Shown here in pieces: positions 60,961 to 64,000 of a stretch of 64,000 bases of DNA (position 1 is its first letter; each line of letters opens with the position of its first letter). This stretch comes from Lysobacter capsici (lineage in GTDB: Bacteria; Pseudomonadota; Gammaproteobacteria; Xanthomonadales; Xanthomonadaceae). A model generated the notes under the pieces. That model was not told the origin of the DNA and did no database searches. It saw nothing but the letters and a program-made list of their open reading frames with translations. The position numbers and the translations under genes were made by a program. Location: the NCBI RefSeq assembly GCF_014779555.2, contig NZ_CP094357.1:5022001-5086000 (forward strand), written 5' to 3'.

Positions 60961-61091
60961 GAGAATCTCCTTTTCCTGTCGTATGAATCGGTGCATGCGC
61001 GGCGGCGTCCTCTTTGCCGCTCACGCGCATGCACCCCGATGCTTCCTGTTAACGCTGTTCGCGGCCGGCGACGGCCCGCGATCGGCGGCGA

Positions 61092-61682
61092 TCAGTCGGC
61101 CTTGGCGGCCAGTTCCCAACCGGTGACCTTGAAACCCGAATCCTTGCCGCTGTCCTTCCAGTACTGCGCCTCGCCGTAACCGGTGGCCTGCAGCACGCCG
61201 GTCACGCCGGCATGGGTGAACTGCACCAGGCAATGCGCGTCGCCGCTGCACGAGTTGAGTTCGGGAAGGTCCTCGCAGATCTGGCACAGGCCCGGATCGG
61301 CCGCGCAGATTTTTTCGTATTTGCCGCCGACCACGTTGGCCTTGCACTTCGGATCGACCAGCGGCTGCCAGCCCTGCGCCAGCACGGCCTTGCGGAAATC
61401 GCCGTAGGCCATGCCCTTGCTCAGCGCCGCTTCGGTGTTCTTGACGATCGTCGCCGAATCCGCGGCAGCCGGCGCGGCGCTCGGCGCAGCAGCCGGCATC
61501 GCGGCGGCTTGCGCGTTCGCGTCGGGCGCGGGCGTGGATGCAGGCGCGGCCTCGGCCGGCGCGGTGGCGGCGGGCGCCGGCGCGGCGGTGGCCGCGGCCG
61601 CTTCGGACGCGGCATTGCCGGAATTGCATGCGGCCATGACGGCGCACAACGCCAACGCACTCAGACTGTGAACAAGTTTCAC
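61092..61682 (-). CDS. Lipoprotein, candidate immunity protein (X-Tfi)
   Basis: A 196-residue lipoprotein: GTG start at 61682 with GGGAGG upstream, lipobox CAVMAAC (Cys near 19), a low-complexity Ala/Pro/Thr linker of about 55 residues, then a compact domain with six Cys (DPKCKANVVG, KICAADPGLCQICEDL, SCSGDAHCLVQF). The partner effector is encoded 131 nt downstream on the same strand. In known X-Tfe/X-Tfi pairs the immunity proteins are periplasmic lipoproteins that inhibit peptidoglycan hydrolases, which fits well. Confidence 0.85.
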   Translation of the reverse strand: MKLVHSLSALALCAVMAACNSGNAASEAAAATAAPAPAATAPAEAAPASTPAPDANAQAAAMPAAAPSAAPAAADSATIVKNTEAALSKGMAYGDFRKAVLAQGWQPLVDPKCKANVVGGKYEKICAADPGLCQICEDLPELNSCSGDAHCLVQFTHAGVTGVLQATGYGEAQYWKDSGKDSGFKVTGWELAAKAD

Positions 61683-61987
61683 GCAACCTCCCGATTCGAA
61701 TTCCATGGACTGCTGTGTCGTCCCGCGGCGCCGTGAGCGGCGGCGGGGCTTCCAAGCCTTGTCTGGCAATGCGCCAGTGTTCCTGCCGGAACCCGCCGAT
61801 AATAGCGACAGCGGCCCCATTGCGGCGTAACGATGGGCGCGGCGCAAGCTGAACAGCGGCGCCGGTCATGGCCGAACCCCGCAAACGCGATCCATGCCCG
61901 CTTTTCGGCCGATCGGGGTCACCTCGTCATTTGCATGCAACGCACGCTCGGCACAGTGCAGCCTCCCCTGATTTACCCGAGCCCCGC
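61683..61987. other. Divergent intergenic region
   Basis: This 305-nt gap separates the immunity lipoprotein from alkaline phosphatase and must hold both promoters. A recognisable PhoB box was looked for and not found. Confidence 0.45.
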
Positions 61988-63652
61988 ATGCGCCAGATTC
62001 CGCATTCTTTCGCCGCCACCGTCCTCGGCGCGGCCGTCCTCACCGCGCTCGTCGCCCTGCCCCTGCTGTCCACCGACGCCTTCGCCGCGCCCAGGCAAGC
62101 CGCGCGCAAGGCGCCGCCGCGCGCCGAGAGCGCGCAGCGCTGGTTCGAGGAAGGCGCGCAGACCGCGCGCGACGGCGCCAACCTGCGCCCGAGCCCGGGC
62201 AAAGCCAAGAACGTCATCCTGTTCGTCGGCGACGGCATGGGCATTTCCACCATCGCCGCCGCGCGCATCCGCGAAGGCCAGCTCAAGGGCGGCAGCGGCG
62301 AAGAGAATTCGCTGTCGTTCGAACGCCTGCCGTACGTGAGCCTGTCCAAGACCTATTCGGTCGACGGCCAGACCCCCGACTCGGCGCCGACCATGACCGC
62401 GATGGTCACCGGCATCAAGACCAACCAGGGCGTGCTCAGCGTCACCCAGAAAGCCAAATACGGCGATTGCGCCTCCGCGCGCGGCCAGGGCGTGGTCAGC
62501 ATGCTCGAACTGTCCGAAGCGCTCGGCCTGGCCACCGGCATCGTCAGCACCGCGCGCATCACTCATGCGACCCCGGCCGCGACCTACGCGCACACGCCGA
62601 ACCGCGACTGGGAAAGCGACGCCGAACTGTCCGCCGAAGCCAAGACCAACGGCTGCAAGGACATCGCCCGCCAGCTGATCGAATTCCCCTACGGCGACGG
62701 CCTGGAAGTCGCGCTCGGCGGCGGCCGCAGCTACTTCCTGCCCGCGACCGTGAGCGACCCGGAAGACGCCGGCGCCTCCGGCCGCCGCAAGGACGGCCGC
62801 AACCTGCCGACCGAATGGGCCGCGCGCCCGGGTTCGTCGTACGTGTGGAACAAGGCTCAGTTCGATGCGATCGACCCGCGCCGCACCCGCCACCTGCTCG
62901 GCCTGTTCGAACGCTCGCACATGGAATACGAACAGGATCGCGGCAAGGACGCCGGCAAGGAACCCAGCCTCGCCGAGATGACCGCCAAAGCCATCGACGT
63001 GCTGGAAAACAGCAGCCGCAAGGGTTACTTCCTGATGGTCGAAGGCGGCCGCGTCGATCACGCCCACCACGCCGGCAACGCCAGCCGCGCGCTGACCGAC
63101 GCCATCGCGCTGTCGGACGCGGTGCGCAAGGCGCTGGAGAAAACCTCCGAGCGCGACACCCTGATCATCGTCACCGCCGACCACAGCCACACCTTCACCG
63201 TCGCCGGCTATCCCGATCGCGGCAACGACATCCTCGGCAAGGTCGTCACCAACGGCCAGCTCGCGCTCGACAAGAACGGCAAGCCCTACACCACGCTCGG
63301 CTACGTCAACGGCCCCGGCTACCGCGGCCCGAACGCGCGCCCGGACCTGACCGCGATCGACACCGCGCATCCGGATTACCTGCAGGAAGCCACCGTGCCG
63401 CTGGGCGACGAAACCCACGCCGCCGAAGACGTCGCCATCTACGCCCGCGGCCCCGGCGCGCATGCGTTCCAGGGCGTGGTCGAGCAGAACACGATCTTCC
63501 ACGTGATGGCGCAGTCGCAGCGCAACACCAGCATCTTCCTGTGCACCTTGCTGGGCCAGTGCGGCCAGGGCCGCGCCCGTTCGGCGATTCCCGCGCCGCT
63601 GATGGAAGACGACCTGCGCGCTGGCATGGCGAAGCAGTCGGCTTCGCTGTAA
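61988..63652 (+). CDS. Alkaline phosphatase, secreted
   Basis: A 554-residue enzyme of the classic alkaline phosphatase family, hydrolysing phosphate monoesters in the periplasm or outside. Signal peptide to about 34. FVGDGMGIST (Asp 82) starts the metal site, PDSAPTMTAMVTG carries the nucleophile Ser 132, and VEGGRVDHAHH, TADHSHTF and DETHAAEDVAIYARG supply the remaining zinc/magnesium ligands. The family typically has about 450-550 residues. It overlaps the next gene by one base. Confidence 0.93.
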   Translation: MRQIPHSFAATVLGAAVLTALVALPLLSTDAFAAPRQAARKAPPRAESAQRWFEEGAQTARDGANLRPSPGKAKNVILFVGDGMGISTIAAARIREGQLKGGSGEENSLSFERLPYVSLSKTYSVDGQTPDSAPTMTAMVTGIKTNQGVLSVTQKAKYGDCASARGQGVVSMLELSEALGLATGIVSTARITHATPAATYAHTPNRDWESDAELSAEAKTNGCKDIARQLIEFPYGDGLEVALGGGRSYFLPATVSDPEDAGASGRRKDGRNLPTEWAARPGSSYVWNKAQFDAIDPRRTRHLLGLFERSHMEYEQDRGKDAGKEPSLAEMTAKAIDVLENSSRKGYFLMVEGGRVDHAHHAGNASRALTDAIALSDAVRKALEKTSERDTLIIVTADHSHTFTVAGYPDRGNDILGKVVTNGQLALDKNGKPYTTLGYVNGPGYRGPNARPDLTAIDTAHPDYLQEATVPLGDETHAAEDVAIYARGPGAHAFQGVVEQNTIFHVMAQSQRNTSIFLCTLLGQCGQGRARSAIPAPLMEDDLRAGMAKQSASL

Positions 63653-64000
63653 TGCGCGGCCGGGTTTTTCTGGGTACGGCGACGTGGTGCGTCGCCGTTT
63701 CGCTCGCGTTCGCCGGCCCGTCCTGGGCCGGCGATACGGTTCGGCCTGAAGCGGGCGCGATCGCCGGACTGGCCGGCGATCGCGGCGATGGACCGGCCGC
63801 CGCGAATGCGGCGTCGGCGCCGGTATTGGTCGCCGAGTATCAGGTCCGCGATGCACGCGGCGAACGCCGTCTGGTGTTGGTGCGCTCGGCCGATCGCATC
63901 GAATATCGCATGCAGGGCGAGCCGGTCGAAGTCTGGCGCAAGACGCCCGATGGCATCGCGCGTCTGGAGTTGTTCGCGAAGGAGCAGCGCAGCGTTTCGT
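63652..64000 (+). CDS. Secreted protein, C-terminus cut by window edge
   Basis: The 116 visible codons begin with ATG at 63652, the A being the last base of the alkaline phosphatase stop codon (TAATG), so translation is coupled. A signal peptide (MRGRVFLGTATWCVAVSLAFA, cleavage near SWA) is followed by a Gly/Ala/Asp-rich linker and a strand-rich segment (VLVAEYQVRDARGERRLVLVR, IEYRMQGEPVEVW). Family not recognised. Coupling suggests a role together with phosphatase, perhaps a phytase- or phosphate-linked accessory. Confidence 0.7.
   Translation, partial: MRGRVFLGTATWCVAVSLAFAGPSWAGDTVRPEAGAIAGLAGDRGDGPAAANAASAPVLVAEYQVRDARGERRLVLVRSADRIEYRMQGEPVEVWRKTPDGIARLELFAKEQRSVS

Noticed and set aside
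61683-61987. PhoB box upstream of alkaline phosphatase
   Set aside because: Only a weak GTCAC...GTCAT with wrong spacing was seen near 61918; not sufficient.
1-64000. CRISPR array, rRNA or transposase genes
   Set aside because: No regularly spaced direct repeats of CRISPR type, no rRNA signature and no transposase motif were seen on either strand.

Overview
The window is high-GC, densely packed chromosomal DNA that looks like Lysobacter or a close Xanthomonadaceae relative. The evidence is the GC-rich codon use, a type IV secretion effector with a Xanthomonadales-specific C-terminal XVIPCD domain beside a lipoprotein antitoxin candidate, a GH8 glucanase, and several interspersed palindromic repeats. 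The species cannot be fixed from the sequence alone. No rRNA, tRNA, CRISPR array, transposase or phage module was seen.

Layout. 1-1.3 kb: a YcaO enzyme cut by the left edge, preceded by a 59-residue peptide gene with a very strong ribosome binding site and a 13-bp hairpin between the two, arranged like a RiPP precursor and its modifying enzyme. 1.6-9.1 kb: a class D beta-lactamase-like protein without its catalytic Ser and Lys, an Atm1-type ABC exporter, a GNAT enzyme, several small secreted proteins, a HAD hydrolase and an EF-hand protein. 9.7-19.1 kb: a winged-helix protein, a CPXCG protein, a PQQ sugar dehydrogenase, a lytic transglycosylase, an amino acid permease, an FMN reductase/Rid pair and a lipoprotein amidase. 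19.5-23 kb: a disulfide-rich mini-protein, three tandem paralogous secreted proteins and a GH8 endoglucanase. 23.3-31.4 kb: an acyltransferase-like membrane protein, 6-phosphogluconate dehydrogenase, a lipase-like hydrolase, a DGPF/YCII protein and a DUF1428 protein that share an ECF42-like promoter, a DUF1615 lipoprotein and an aldo/keto reductase. 31.5-41.3 kb: a MESH1-like alarmone hydrolase, a Rid protein, a rhodanese divergent from a GlxA/FtrA-type regulator, hydrolases, an amidohydrolase and a sirtuin lacking most zinc ligands. 41.7-45.2 kb: an 896-residue secreted multi-domain surface protein. 45.7-51.2 kb: an SRPBCC/fatty acid hydroxylase pair, a GST, an M20 peptidase, an Lrp regulator and a diaminopropionate lyase-like enzyme. 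51.2-56.2 kb: a LysR/GST divergon and a DesT/DesCB-like divergon (TetR regulator, ferredoxin reductase, acyl desaturase). 56.4-59 kb: small proteins including an ATP-grasp enzyme coupled to a lipoprotein. 59.6-61.7 kb: the T4SS effector/immunity pair. 61.9-64 kb: alkaline phosphatase and a secreted protein cut by the right edge.

The most interesting non-coding signals are a roughly 250-bp repeat present twice (30.1 and 45.3 kb), each about 147 bases after a plus-strand stop codon. Its hairpins differ between copies by paired, compensatory changes and display GGA loops resembling CsrA/RsmA sites. Others are the twin ECF42-like promoters, a pair of conserved boxes upstream of two small secreted-protein genes, and a 150-bp palindromic element at 53.0 kb. 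The strongest candidates for an undescribed system are the YcaO/peptide locus and the GGA-hairpin repeat.
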